Below are positions 26,007-34,785 of a stretch of 64,000 nucleotides of DNA, piece by piece. The stretch spans positions 372,001-436,000 of the forward strand of contig NZ_CP099997.1 in assembly GCF_024138145.1 (NCBI RefSeq), written 5' to 3'. The translations under genes and the position numbers were made by a program. The first letter of the stretch is position 1; every line of letters starts with the position of its first letter. The notes below the pieces were generated by a model. It made no database searches. It worked only from the letters and a program-made list of their open reading frames with translations, and had not been told where the DNA came from. The stretch comes from Natronosalvus halobius (GTDB lineage: Archaea > Halobacteriota > Halobacteria > Halobacteriales > Natrialbaceae).

Positions 26007-28880
26007 ATGTCTGGTGGTGGTAGTGGTGGACAACGAGCATTCGGTGGTGGGTCGATCGTATACGTCGACCCGACCGACCGAGCGCCGCGAGTCGTCGACG
26101 CCCTCGAGTCATCGTGTCCTGGACTGTCCGTTCACAGGGCCGAGACTGCTGCAGACGCGGTTCGAGCGCTCGACAATCGATCGGTCGACGGCGTGGTGAC
26201 CGTCGACCGACTCCCCGATTCCGACGGGCTCGCACTCGTCGAAACGATCCGCCGAACTCACCCCACCCTTCCGATCGTGCTGTACGCCCGTCACGGCTCC
26301 GAGGAACTCGCGAGTCGCGCGATCGACGCAGACGTGACGGCGTACGTCCCCGCCGCCTTCGACGGTCCCGCGGACGCCGTCGAGCACCTGTGCGACCGCG
26401 TCGAGCGTGTGCTGGCGTCGACCGGCGACGGTCGATTTCGTCGGGTCGACGCGATGCACGACGTCGCTCTCGAGTTCGAGACCTGCCACGACCCCGAAAC
26501 CGTCTACCGGCTCGCGGTCGAGGCGATGATTCACGTCCTCGAGAGCGACGACAGCGCGCTGTACGTCGAGGAAGACGGCGTGTTGCGGCCGGCAGCCGCC
26601 AACGGCGCCATCGTCTCCGAACTCACCGAGACGTTCGAACCCGACCAGGGCGTCGTCGGGCGGACCTACCGGTCCGGCGAGTCGTCCCTCGACCTGGACA
26701 TCGGCTCCGACGAGGACGCCGATCCCGTCGCCGACGAGCTTCGCTCCGGGCTCAGCGTGCCCGTCGGATCCTTCGGCGTGCTCCAGGCCACCTCGCGCGA
26801 TGCGGCGGCGTTTACCGAACGCGACCGCACGCTGGCGGAGTTGCTCGCGGCACACGTCTCCGCGGCGATTTCGCGCATTCGGTCGGAACGGGCCGTCCGT
26901 CGTGAACGCGACCGCTTCGGCGCGCTGTTCGAGAACGTCCCCGACGGCGTCGTCGTCGTCAGCGAACCGGGACTGGATCGGATCGTCGCCGCTAACCCCG
27001 GTTTCGAGCGCCTGTTCGGCTACGAGGCGGACGAGGTCGCGGGCGAGATCCTCGGCGAATCGCTGCTCCCGGCGGGCGAGGACGTCGTCCCGATCTACGA
27101 CGCAGTCGGGCTAGATGAAGTCGTCACCGAGGAGGTCACGCGACTGACGGTCGACGGTCCCCGTGAGTTCCTCCTCAGGGGGTTCGCCGTCGAACTCGAC
27201 GGCACCATCTACGAGTACATCATCTACACCGACGTCACCGAACGGAAACGGCGCGAACGGGAACTCGAGGAGTACCGAACGCTCGTCGAGACGGTCGGCG
27301 ATCCCATGTACGTCCTCGACGCGGACGGGACCGTGGCAGTGGCTAACGACGCGATGGCCGAGGCGGTCGGTCAACCCAGAAGCGCGATCCTCGGCGCCCA
27401 CGCTCGATCGTTCATGCCCGAATCGACACTCGAACGAGGAAAACGAGAACTGCGGGCGATTCTCCAGGAAGACCGGCAGTGGGGAACGTTCGAGTTCGAA
27501 TTCACGGACGCCAGCGACCGCACTCACGTCGCCGAGGCTAACGTCGCCCCGCTGGTCGACGACGGCGACCTCGTCGGCAACGTCGGCGTTATTCGCGACA
27601 TCGCTGCGCGAAAAGAGCGCGAACAACGAATCCGCGCGCTCCACGACGGCACCCGGCGGCTGATGGCCGCCGAGAACGCCCCAGAGGTCGCGACCGTCGG
27701 CTGTGCACTCGCGACCGACATCCTCGAGTACCCCCTCACTGGCATCCACCGGTACGATCCGGAGGCTGACGGGCTGGTCCCCATCGCTGTCTCGGACGAC
27801 GTCGCCGACCTCCTGGACGAGCCGGACGTCATCGAACGCGACGGCGGCCTGGCCTGGACGGCCTTCGACTCCGGTCAGGTGATGGCTCACGGGGACGTCC
27901 GACGGGAAGAGGGTGTTCGAAACCCAGAGACGGCGATCAGGAGCGAGGCACACTTTCCGCTCGGCGAGTACGGCGTCCTCATCGTCTCCTCGACGGAGCG
28001 CGACGCCTTCGACGAGGAGTCGCTCGCAATCGCGAAAATCCTCGCCGCGAACGTCGAAGCCGCCCTCGAGCGTGCCGAACGCGAAACCGAACTCGACCGC
28101 CGTCGCCGGGAACTCGAGCGCCAGCGGCGAGAGCTCGAGCGCCAGAACGAACGCTTAGAGGAGTTCGCAGGAACGGTCTCACACGACCTCAGAAACCCGC
28201 TGACGCTCGCGACCGGCCACGTTGATATACTCGCTACCGAACGAGAAGAAGAGCACGGCGACCACCTCAGCGAAGTGCAGTGGGCGCTCGATCGAATGGA
28301 CGACATCATCGACGACGTGCTCGTGCTCGCTCGCAGCGGGCGACAACTCACCGACACCGAATCGATTTCCCTCGAGACGGTGGTTCGACGGGCCGGTCGA
28401 ACGGTCGATCCAGCGCTCGACATCGACGTCGAGGGCTCGCTTCCGGCCGTGACCGGTGAGGAGACGCGACTGCTGGCGCTGTTCGAGAACCTCTTTCGAA
28501 ACGCCCTCGAGCACGTCGGATCCGACGTTTCGCTCACGGTCGGTTCGTTCGACGACGGCTTCTACGTGGCCGATGATGGGCCGGGCATTCCGCCGGACGA
28601 ACGGGAGGCGGTCCTCGAGTCCGGCTACACGACCCACCCGGAGGGGACGGGATTCGGTCTGGCGATCGTGACGGAGGTCGTGGACGCTCACGGCTGGGAG
28701 ATAGCGGTGACGGAGAGCAAGGCCGGCGGCGCGCGATTCGACGTTTCGCTCGGAAAAGAGGCGGGCGGTGTCGATCACGACCAGGACGACGATCACGATT
28801 ACGATCACAATTACAACCAGGACCAGGGCGACGATGGCGACAGGAATGGAGACCGAGTGACACAGATCGACACGGAGTAG
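26007..28880 (+). CDS. Hybrid sensor kinase: pseudo-receiver, GAF, PAS, PAS, GAF, histidine kinase
   Basis: The protein has 957 residues and is cytoplasmic. Domains in order: a receiver-like domain (about 15-130), GAF (about 148-295), PAS (about 305-415), PAS (about 420-535), GAF (about 540-690), a coiled stretch of ERQRRELERQNERLEEF, HisKA with the phosphoacceptor His in VSHDLRNPLTLA, and an ATPase domain with NLFRNALEH, DDGPGI and GTGFGLAIV. In the receiver the usual phospho-Asp position (four before the Pro of RLP) is Val, so it probably cannot be phosphorylated. The last 45 residues are Asp/His/Asn-rich (DHDYDHNYNQDQ). It would relay an intracellular signal to an unlinked regulator. The ligands are unknown. 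Confidence 0.88.
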   Translation: MSGGGSGGQRAFGGGSIVYVDPTDRAPRVVDALESSCPGLSVHRAETAADAVRALDNRSVDGVVTVDRLPDSDGLALVETIRRTHPTLPIVLYARHGSEELASRAIDADVTAYVPAAFDGPADAVEHLCDRVERVLASTGDGRFRRVDAMHDVALEFETCHDPETVYRLAVEAMIHVLESDDSALYVEEDGVLRPAAANGAIVSELTETFEPDQGVVGRTYRSGESSLDLDIGSDEDADPVADELRSGLSVPVGSFGVLQATSRDAAAFTERDRTLAELLAAHVSAAISRIRSERAVRRERDRFGALFENVPDGVVVVSEPGLDRIVAANPGFERLFGYEADEVAGEILGESLLPAGEDVVPIYDAVGLDEVVTEEVTRLTVDGPREFLLRGFAVELDGTIYEYIIYTDVTERKRRERELEEYRTLVETVGDPMYVLDADGTVAVANDAMAEAVGQPRSAILGAHARSFMPESTLERGKRELRAILQEDRQWGTFEFEFTDASDRTHVAEANVAPLVDDGDLVGNVGVIRDIAARKEREQRIRALHDGTRRLMAAENAPEVATVGCALATDILEYPLTGIHRYDPEADGLVPIAVSDDVADLLDEPDVIERDGGLAWTAFDSGQVMAHGDVRREEGVRNPETAIRSEAHFPLGEYGVLIVSSTERDAFDEESLAIAKILAANVEAALERAERETELDRRRRELERQRRELERQNERLEEFAGTVSHDLRNPLTLATGHVDILATEREEEHGDHLSEVQWALDRMDDIIDDVLVLARSGRQLTDTESISLETVVRRAGRTVDPALDIDVEGSLPAVTGEETRLLALFENLFRNALEHVGSDVSLTVGSFDDGFYVADDGPGIPPDEREAVLESGYTTHPEGTGFGLAIVTEVVDAHGWEIAVTESKAGGARFDVSLGKEAGGVDHDQDDDHDYDHNYNQDQGDDGDRNGDRVTQIDTE

Positions 28881-29064
28881 GCCCCGTTCTGTCGAGACAC
28901 GGTGACTCGAGTTCCGGGCCGTCACGAGCACGAAGGGCCGTCGTGAGCGCGAGAGGCCGTATGGCCGTTCACGGTATCGTCGCGCTCTTTCTCGGCTAGC
29001 TCACGCTTCGACGTCACAAAATGGTGACCTGGACACGAACTGTCTCGGCGAAAACGGACGCCGG

Positions 29065-29604
29065 TCACACCGGCGCGTCGTGCTCGCTCTCGAAGTCCCG
29101 CACGTCCCGGTACTGATCGACGAACGACTCGACGTCGAACTCGAGCATCTGCGTCTCGAACTCGGTGATCGCGTCGCCATCGTCGGCGTGGCTGATCGCG
29201 TGTTCCATCAACTCGACGATTAGTTCGACGACGACGACGTGGAGCCGTCGAGCCTCGAAATCCGTGACCCACAGGAGGGTGTACCCGACCGAACCGTCCT
29301 CGGAGGCGTCGTGGACGACGACCTCGTCGGGGAACTCCTCCATGACGATACCGAGCAGGTGGGGCGTGCCGAACTCGTCGAAGTCGTCGGCCGTATCGAC
29401 GGTCTCCTGGAGGACCGCGACGAGTGACTCGGGGACGAACCGCGAGGGTGGGTGGACGTCTGTGACCACGGCGTGGCGATCACCGCACGAACAGCTGTAC
29501 TCGCGCATACCGAGGTCGATCTCGTGGGGGTCGAGCGACTCTCCGCACGGTAGCTCGAGTTGGTTGGTGTCGTCGCCCGGGACGCGAGGCTCGGGGTCGG
29601 CCAT
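29065..29604 (-). CDS. Haloarchaeal conserved protein (DUF5815-like)
   Basis: The protein has 179 residues and is strongly acidic. Its features match a haloarchaea-specific family that I believe is DUF5815: LPCGESLDPHEIDLGMREYS near residue 18, a C-S-C-G-D-R-H knuckle (about 38-44), VTDVHPPSRFVP, and a helical C-terminus ending in VDQYRDVRDFESEHD. The two Cys and His near residues 38-44 could bind a metal. No function is known. It lies downstream of the membrane-protein gene on the same strand with a 61-base gap, so co-transcription is possible. Confidence 0.75.
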   Translation of the reverse strand: MADPEPRVPGDDTNQLELPCGESLDPHEIDLGMREYSCSCGDRHAVVTDVHPPSRFVPESLVAVLQETVDTADDFDEFGTPHLLGIVMEEFPDEVVVHDASEDGSVGYTLLWVTDFEARRLHVVVVELIVELMEHAISHADDGDAITEFETQMLEFDVESFVDQYRDVRDFESEHDAPV

Positions 29605-29665
29605 CGCCGGGGCTTAGGCCGGTGTCGTGATAAGGACGACGACTCGAGACGGCCCCGCGTCGAGC

Positions 29666-30526
29666 CTACGGGAGAAGTTCGTCGTCGATACCCGCCCACT
29701 TTTCGTCCTCCTCGGCCCGGCGGGCCTCGAGCTGATCGAATCCGCTCGCGAGCAGAGCTAGCGCGAAGAGCCAGGCCAACGAACTGAACGCAACGTTCGC
29801 GAGTTCGCCCGCAAGGGGCGACGACTCGAGGGCGGCGAGGGCGACGGCGCCCAGTGAACTCACGGTGAGGAAGCTCAGGACGATGACGGCCAGGAGCGTA
29901 AAGACACGAAGCCAGGACCCACGGGTCAGCTCGACGCTCCGGCGGGCCGCGTCGATCGGTCCGACTCGCTCGGTTGCGAGGTACGGGTGAGTGAACGCGA
30001 GGGCCGTGGCGACGACGAGCCCGGGGACGACGAACAGCGCGAGGCCGAGTCCCACCAGCAGGGACCCGCCGAACGCGGCGGCGACTGCCGAGAGCGTCGC
30101 CCGACCGAGCCCGTCGTTCCACCCCGGTTGCTCGGCTGACGTGGGATCGAGGAGCGGTTCACCGTCGACGGGCTCACCGTCGGCGGCGTCTTCCCGCCCA
30201 CGTGTACGCGCTGCCCGCTCCGAGAGCACCCGAAACGCCACCACCGAGAGCGCGACGAACGCGATCAGCATGGCGAGCCAGAGCGCGGTCGCCACCCCGA
30301 CCGAGAGATCGACGGCGAGGGGAAACTCGTCGGGGAGCGTCTCGAACCCCGGGACGAACAGCTCTTCGTCCTCGATGAACGCCCGCTGGGCCTCGAGCTG
30401 GCTCTGGAGGCCGACCAGCATCAGCGCCTGGACGACGACCAGCCCGCCCAGAACTGTCAGGGCGCGCCGATCGCTCATGCGCTCGAACGCCTCGTCGATT
30501 GCCGTCAGTACCGAGAGCTGCGCCAT
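29666..30526 (-). CDS. Multi-pass membrane protein of unknown function
   Basis: The protein has 286 residues and about six hydrophobic segments: about 22-41, 80-103, 140-165 and 168-185, then about 217-240 and 245-266. A long acidic linker separates the second and third. The segment THPYLATERVGPIDAARRSVELTRG (given here as two parts: about 186-197 and 198-209) resembles the cytoplasmic helix of YciC/DUF4013-type membrane proteins. The C-terminus is acidic (about 268-286). The start lies 2 bases after the stop of the upstream gene, so both are in one operon. Function is unknown. Confidence 0.75.
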   Translation of the reverse strand: MAQLSVLTAIDEAFERMSDRRALTVLGGLVVVQALMLVGLQSQLEAQRAFIEDEELFVPGFETLPDEFPLAVDLSVGVATALWLAMLIAFVALSVVAFRVLSERAARTRGREDAADGEPVDGEPLLDPTSAEQPGWNDGLGRATLSAVAAAFGGSLLVGLGLALFVVPGLVVATALAFTHPYLATERVGPIDAARRSVELTRGSWLRVFTLLAVIVLSFLTVSSLGAVALAALESSPLAGELANVAFSSLAWLFALALLASGFDQLEARRAEEDEKWAGIDDELLP

Positions 30527-30528
30527 GT

Positions 30529-30939
30529 TCAGGGCCAGTCGTCGCGAATCGCTTCGTCTGGATCGTCCGCCTCCTCCGGCTCAGTCGCCAGCGTCCACCC
30601 GGCCGCCTCCGCGGCGTCCTGGACGTGGAGGAACTCCCAGCCGACCTCGTCGGCGAGGGCCTCGTCGTCGTCGCCGACGCCGACAAAGACGTGTCGCTCG
30701 GTGTCGAACTGGCGTTTGACGCTATCGAGGCTCTCGGCCTTGCCGCGGGGGCCGGAGAAGAAGTCCTGTCGGACCCGGTTCTTCCGGGTGAAGTTCGTCA
30801 CCACGTACGTCGGCTCCTCGGAGACGACGCCGACGTAGGAACTCCAGCCCCGGGCGTCGTCGAAGACGGCCTCCGGCGAGGCGAGCGTCTGCAGGGCATC
30901 GAGTTCGAACGCGAGCGTCATGTCGCTTCCGCCGTTCAT
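30529..30939 (-). CDS. Haloarchaeal conserved protein (DUF7124-like)
   Basis: The protein has 136 residues from the ATG at 30937-30939; a second ATG at 30919-30921 (MTLAFELDAL) is an equally good start. It contains YVVTNFTRKNRVRQDFFSG (about 46-64), which gives it a basic, Phe-rich centre in an otherwise acidic protein. A VFVGVGDDDE segment and a C-terminal acidic tail follow. I believe this is the haloarchaeal family DUF7124, whose function is unknown. The next gene starts 2 bases after its stop, so they form an operon with the membrane protein. Upstream residues in the open frame to 31059 look non-coding. Confidence 0.72.
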   Translation of the reverse strand: MNGGSDMTLAFELDALQTLASPEAVFDDARGWSSYVGVVSEEPTYVVTNFTRKNRVRQDFFSGPRGKAESLDSVKRQFDTERHVFVGVGDDDEALADEVGWEFLHVQDAAEAAGWTLATEPEEADDPDEAIRDDWP

Positions 30940-31093
30940 GTCGCCTAGATTGCGTCGCACTCCGGAAAACCGCTTCGATACGCCCGGCAAAGGTCGGCGC
31001 CACACCGGCCAGAGACGGATTGACGACCCAGTCGTAGGTGGGGGCGGTTCGACACGCACTCCCTGAAACCTGGAACCGGGGACGAGTCGGGGG

Positions 31094-31321
31094 TCAGTCG
31101 TACCTCACACAGAAGTAGTCGGTGTGAATAATCACGTCGCCATCGGCCAGTTCTTCGTCCTCGAGAACGGCAATCGAACCGGATTCCAGGCCCTCGAGAA
31201 ACCGGGTCAGCGCCTCCTCGCTCAACTGATCGACGTGGCGAACCCGTGACGACGTCGGGATCGAGTCGGTTCGCCGGAGGGTCAACGTCCGATGGAGGGG
31301 CTCAGTGTCACTGGTGGACAT
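31094..31321 (-). CDS. Small acidic haloarchaeal protein
   Basis: The protein has 75 residues from the ATG at 31319-31321. The sequence is soluble and acidic, with RHVDQLSEEALTRFLEGLES in the middle and a C-terminal VIIHTDYFCVRYD. No known domain is recognised. Third codon positions are G/C-rich, and the composition suits a real protein. It is transcribed in the same direction as the genes at 29065-30939 and lies 154 bases before them. Function is unknown. Confidence 0.6.
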   Translation of the reverse strand: MSTSDTEPLHRTLTLRRTDSIPTSSRVRHVDQLSEEALTRFLEGLESGSIAVLEDEELADGDVIIHTDYFCVRYD

Positions 31322-31402
31322 GTTCCAAGATACCAAATGACATGGGAACTCATAAGCGTTCGGTTCCAGGAAGAGTCGTGTGGAATAAGATGTGCGTCGA
31401 CC

Positions 31403-31500
31403 GACGACTCGTTTCCCCTTCCGTCAACTCGTTTCATCCATCGACGAGTCATTTCTCCCTCCATCAATTCCCTTCATCCATTGACGAGGTATTTTGTCCA
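31403..31500. repeat. 40-bp imperfect tandem repeat, about 2.4 copies
   Basis: Copy 1 (31403-31442) and copy 2 (31443-31482) both start with GACGA, carry a TCAA core and end in TTCATCCAT, and match at about 31 of 40 positions. A third partial copy begins at 31483. Sequence drift suggests an old duplication. Confidence 0.75.
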
Positions 31501-31537
31501 CCAATAATTTGCCGGGCCACGGACGCAAATTCACCCC

Positions 31538-31572
31538 CTCCTCTTCCTGCTACTTTCTCCTCTTCCTGCTAC
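31538..31572. repeat. 16-bp direct repeat
   Basis: CTCCTCTTCCTGCTAC occurs at 31538-31553 and again at 31557-31572, separated by 3 bases. Confidence 0.85.
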
Positions 31573-31647
31573 AGTCCAGCAATCGTCGACGAGAGTCCTT
31601 CTCGAGCGTGAAGGGTTCGAACGGCGTCCGTCTCATCTTTCGAGGAA

Positions 31648-33714
31648 TTAACTGGCCTGTGCGCTCGCCGTCGCCGTGGTCGCTCGCGGGAACCGGAGCC
31701 GAACGATGCTCCCCCGTGGGTCGTTCTCGGCGAATTCGACGTCCCCGCCGGATCGGGCGACGACCCAGTTCACGAGCCACAGCCCGAGTCCGCTGGCGTG
31801 TTCCAGCGACGTCTCCCGTCCGGCAGTCAGCACCTCCTGTTCGACCGCCGGAATCCCCGGCCCGTCGTCGGCGATGACTACGTCGACGGTCGTTTCCGTC
31901 CGGTCGATGGTGACTTCGATAGACGGGTCCGAGCGATCGCTGTGCTCGACCGCATTCTTGAGGACGTTGTCGATCGCCGACGTGTACAGGGGATTTACCA
32001 GGGCGAGCGCCTTTTCGTTAGCGTCGGCGTTGACGTCGATGTCGACAGTAACGATCGCGTCGTCGTACCTCCGCTGTAGCCGCTCGGTCGCCGCATCGAC
32101 AGCAGCCGCCATGTCGACCGTTCGATGGTCCGCCTCCCCGTGTAATACCATGTCAACGTCCCGTGCCAGTTCGCTGAGCTCGGCGAGCGCCGTCGCTTTC
32201 TCTTCGATCGTCTCGAGGTGGGATTCGCCACCGGCGTCGACGTGGTCTTCGAGCAGATTCGCGTAGCCCGTGATGATGTTCACGTTGTTTTTGACGTCGT
32301 GTCTGAGTACGCGATTGAGCACCTGCAGTCGCTGTTCGTATATCCGCTCGTCGGTGACGTCCGTCCCGGTCACGACGAACTCGCCGGCCCCGTCGAACAG
32401 CGGTTCGATCGTCGTCCTGAACAGGCTCCACGTCCCATCGACGTGTCGAGCGCGATGTTGGACCGAACCGCTGCTGGACCGTTCACTGACCTGTTTCCGT
32501 AACTTGCGGACGTCTTCGCGGTCGTCCGGATGGACGTACTCGAGGAGCGAGCGTTCGACTACCTGTGTCGGCTCGTACCCGAGCACTCGCGTGAGTGAGG
32601 GGCTCACGTATCGAAGCGTCCAGCTTTCGTCGATGGTGGCGACCACGTTCGGTGACTTTTCGATCATACTTTGGTATCGTCGCTGGAACGTTTCCTCGTC
32701 GGTCACGTCCTCGAACAGAAGGACGGTGGCGACGGTACTCCCGGACGTCACTCCCAGCGCTGATACCTCGAGCCGTTTTGCTCCCCCGCTCGCCTCGACC
32801 GTTACGCGTGCGTCCTCGGCGTCGTTCTCGACGACCGAGACGACCTCCGGATACGCTTCGAACGCGTCTACGAGCGAACTTCCGAGTATTCGATCGCCGA
32901 ACAGCGACCGTGCGGGGTCGTTGGCGTCGATAACGGTCTTTTCGTGCGAGAGGACGACGACGCCTTCCGCAAGATTCTCGAACACCACGTCCCGGGCGAT
33001 CGGTGAGATTTCGAACAATCGGTGGCTGAACAGCGCCCAGGCGACGAGCGGTGTCGTGAGCAGGAACGCGACCGGCGTGAGATCGAAAAACAGCGGCGTG
33101 ATCCATCCGGTCATGCCGACGATCGTGGCGACGGCCGGGACGAGTCCCGCGAGCAACAGGAGTATCGCCTGGCGACGGACCGGCCCTGCCTGGCGCCTGA
33201 TCGTTCGCCAGAGTAGCACGTACGTTACGAAGTTGATCGCGTAGGAATATACCTGCACGAACAGGAAGAACGCGCCCGGCGTGAATGTGAGCACGTAGAG
33301 CCCGTCGACGTATTCGACGGTCGGATCGAGATACATAAACTGGTCTGCCCTGCCACTCCACACGACCAGGAGCGTCGCCGTCGGTACTGCGGCAAGCAGG
33401 GCGAGTCGTCTCCCACGGGCCCACCGCTCACCTCCCGTGTAGACGAGAATGAATAGCGGCCACGAGAGCATCATCAGTGCGACGCCGATCCAGAGGAATC
33501 GATTCCAGGCCAATTTGGCCGACACCGTCGTCGCCGAGACCTGGAGTGCGTAGGTCAGCGACCACCAGACGGTCGCGGTCGCGATGCCGAAAAAGGCCAC
33601 GACGACGACGTCGTTCCGTGGGTAGTAATTCCGGAAGACGTACATCGCGAATCCGAACGAGACGAGCGCGCTGGCACTGAGAAGTGCCGTCCACAGTGAT
33701 AGGTGCCATTCCAT
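31648..33714 (-). CDS. 7TM-PAS sensor histidine kinase
   Basis: The protein has 688 residues. The first about 225 residues contain seven transmembrane helices of the haloarchaeal histidine-kinase N-terminal 7TM type. Two PAS domains follow (about 232-330 and 336-452, the second with YVSPSLTRVLGYEP and PDDRE). Then comes a phosphoacceptor helix with His in VLRHDVKNNVNIITGY, and an ATPase domain with VLKNAVEHSD, DDGPGIP and GLGLWLVNW. It would sense a signal at or in the membrane. No response regulator is encoded nearby. The gene is divergent from the small membrane-protein gene at 33961. Confidence 0.9.
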   Translation of the reverse strand: MEWHLSLWTALLSASALVSFGFAMYVFRNYYPRNDVVVVAFFGIATATVWWSLTYALQVSATTVSAKLAWNRFLWIGVALMMLSWPLFILVYTGGERWARGRRLALLAAVPTATLLVVWSGRADQFMYLDPTVEYVDGLYVLTFTPGAFFLFVQVYSYAINFVTYVLLWRTIRRQAGPVRRQAILLLLAGLVPAVATIVGMTGWITPLFFDLTPVAFLLTTPLVAWALFSHRLFEISPIARDVVFENLAEGVVVLSHEKTVIDANDPARSLFGDRILGSSLVDAFEAYPEVVSVVENDAEDARVTVEASGGAKRLEVSALGVTSGSTVATVLLFEDVTDEETFQRRYQSMIEKSPNVVATIDESWTLRYVSPSLTRVLGYEPTQVVERSLLEYVHPDDREDVRKLRKQVSERSSSGSVQHRARHVDGTWSLFRTTIEPLFDGAGEFVVTGTDVTDERIYEQRLQVLNRVLRHDVKNNVNIITGYANLLEDHVDAGGESHLETIEEKATALAELSELARDVDMVLHGEADHRTVDMAAAVDAATERLQRRYDDAIVTVDIDVNADANEKALALVNPLYTSAIDNVLKNAVEHSDRSDPSIEVTIDRTETTVDVVIADDGPGIPAVEQEVLTAGRETSLEHASGLGLWLVNWVVARSGGDVEFAENDPRGSIVRLRFPRATTATASAQAS

Positions 33715-33863
33715 GAATTGTCTTTCAGCGCTTGCCGGCGCGTGTCTCTACGCATTCTCTTGTGAGTGGGGACGTTATCCGTGTTGTGGCTCCGCTCGAT
33801 CGACCAATAAAAAATTGATACGTCGAAGGCGTGTCATATTCTACTCGATTGTAGGGAATCTGA

Positions 33864-33911
33864 AGCGCGTCAAACGTGGTGAACCCTCACAGCGCGTCAA
33901 ACGTGGTGAAC
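33864..33911. repeat. Two copies of a 21-bp direct repeat; second copy extends to a 26-bp dispersed element
   Basis: Identical 21-base copies occur at 33864-33884 and 33891-33911, 27 bp apart, with the core GTCAAACGTGGTGAAC. The second copy with its left flank (33885-33910) reappears in inverted orientation at 57010-57035, identical over 26 bp. Both sites lie in upstream regions of genes. Confidence 0.9.
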
Positions 33912-33960
33912 GTACCCTCGAGAACTAACCCGCTCGCGGTCCTACGTACCCCGAGATACG

Positions 33961-34413
33961 ATGGCCACACCAGAATCGTCCGAGTCGAGCGACGAAGCGA
34001 CACAGCCGAGGCGCCCACGCGTCGACGACACGACGGGCTACGGTGTCGCGATGACGTTCGTTGCCGGCGTCCTGCTGGCGCTGGCATACTACGGCTGGCT
34101 CGCGATTCGAGGGCCACAGGGTCTCGGACAGGCCCTCCCCGAGCCGTTTTACCTGCTCGCGATTGCCCTGCTGTTCGTCGTCGAACTCCTCAACAGTCGC
34201 CGGGCCGGGCTAATCGTCGCCGTCGCCCGCGCCATGGCTGTCGCGGCCCTCTACGGCGCCCTGTTCGTCCTCGCTGTCGAGGGAGGAGCGTACATCCTGG
34301 ACGACCCGGCGGTCTTCCTCGAGAACTTCGTCGGCGTCACCGTCGTCGCGATTTCGCTCGTCGCCGCCGCACTCGTGTACGTGGCGTATCTGACGGTGCT
34401 CGAGGCGTCGTGA
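33961..34413 (+). CDS. Four-helix membrane protein of unknown function
   Basis: The protein has 150 residues: an acidic soluble start (residues 1-26), then four hydrophobic helices at about 29-47, 60-79, 82-103 and 122-147. The layout recalls phosphate-starvation-inducible PsiE-type proteins, but key residues cannot be checked, so no name is given. The direct repeats at 33864-33911 lie 50-97 bases before its start and may act in its control (inference). It is divergent from the 7TM kinase gene. Confidence 0.72.
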   Translation: MATPESSESSDEATQPRRPRVDDTTGYGVAMTFVAGVLLALAYYGWLAIRGPQGLGQALPEPFYLLAIALLFVVELLNSRRAGLIVAVARAMAVAALYGALFVLAVEGGAYILDDPAVFLENFVGVTVVAISLVAAALVYVAYLTVLEAS

Positions 34414-34785
34414 GCCCGAGATCCCGGTAAATAGCATTTCATATGTAGGTTTGCGTCCCAGACAGTTACTCATCCGTGGCATATCGTAATGCTGGTACTG
34501 AGACTCCCACGTTCGAAGGGACGCTCGTGATCCTCCCTATCCCTGCCACGACCCGTCGAACGCGTCGCCTGCTCGGGGGACGGCTCCAGATCCGGCGCTG
34601 TTACCGACTGCGGACGCCGTCCCCACGACCTCGAACTCGACGTACTGTCGGCGCTCGAGTCTGATCGGTGACGGAGATCCGCACGGATTTCGTCGACTCG
34701 ACCGACCGTTTACCAGAAGTTGTGAAAACACACAAACACAGACGCACACCATCCAACCGCTGTATTGCTGTTCGACGTGTCGCTC
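34414..34785. other. Gene-free stretch between two convergent genes
   Basis: These 372 bases lie between the 3-prime ends of the small membrane-protein gene and gltB. No gene is supported. A short CA-rich run (about 34727-34746) and scattered short frames are present, but none has haloarchaeal composition with a start signal. Confidence 0.6.

Larger units (their letters stand above)
31322..31647. other. Gene-free stretch with tandem and direct repeats
   Basis: These 326 bases between the small acidic gene and the 7TM kinase gene have no convincing gene. They contain a 40-bp imperfect tandem repeat (31403-31500) and a 16-bp direct repeat (31538-31572). Base composition is pyrimidine-rich on the plus strand and AT-richer than the flanks. 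The right part lies beyond the 3-prime end of the kinase gene. Confidence 0.7.

Noticed and set aside
31403-31572. CRISPR array
   Set aside because: Repeats are tandem, imperfect and few, without unique spacers of constant length; no cas genes nearby.
34537-34752. 71-residue frame on the minus strand between two convergent genes
   Set aside because: Starts in a CA-rich run that gives a Val-Cys repeat, with no promoter or domain.
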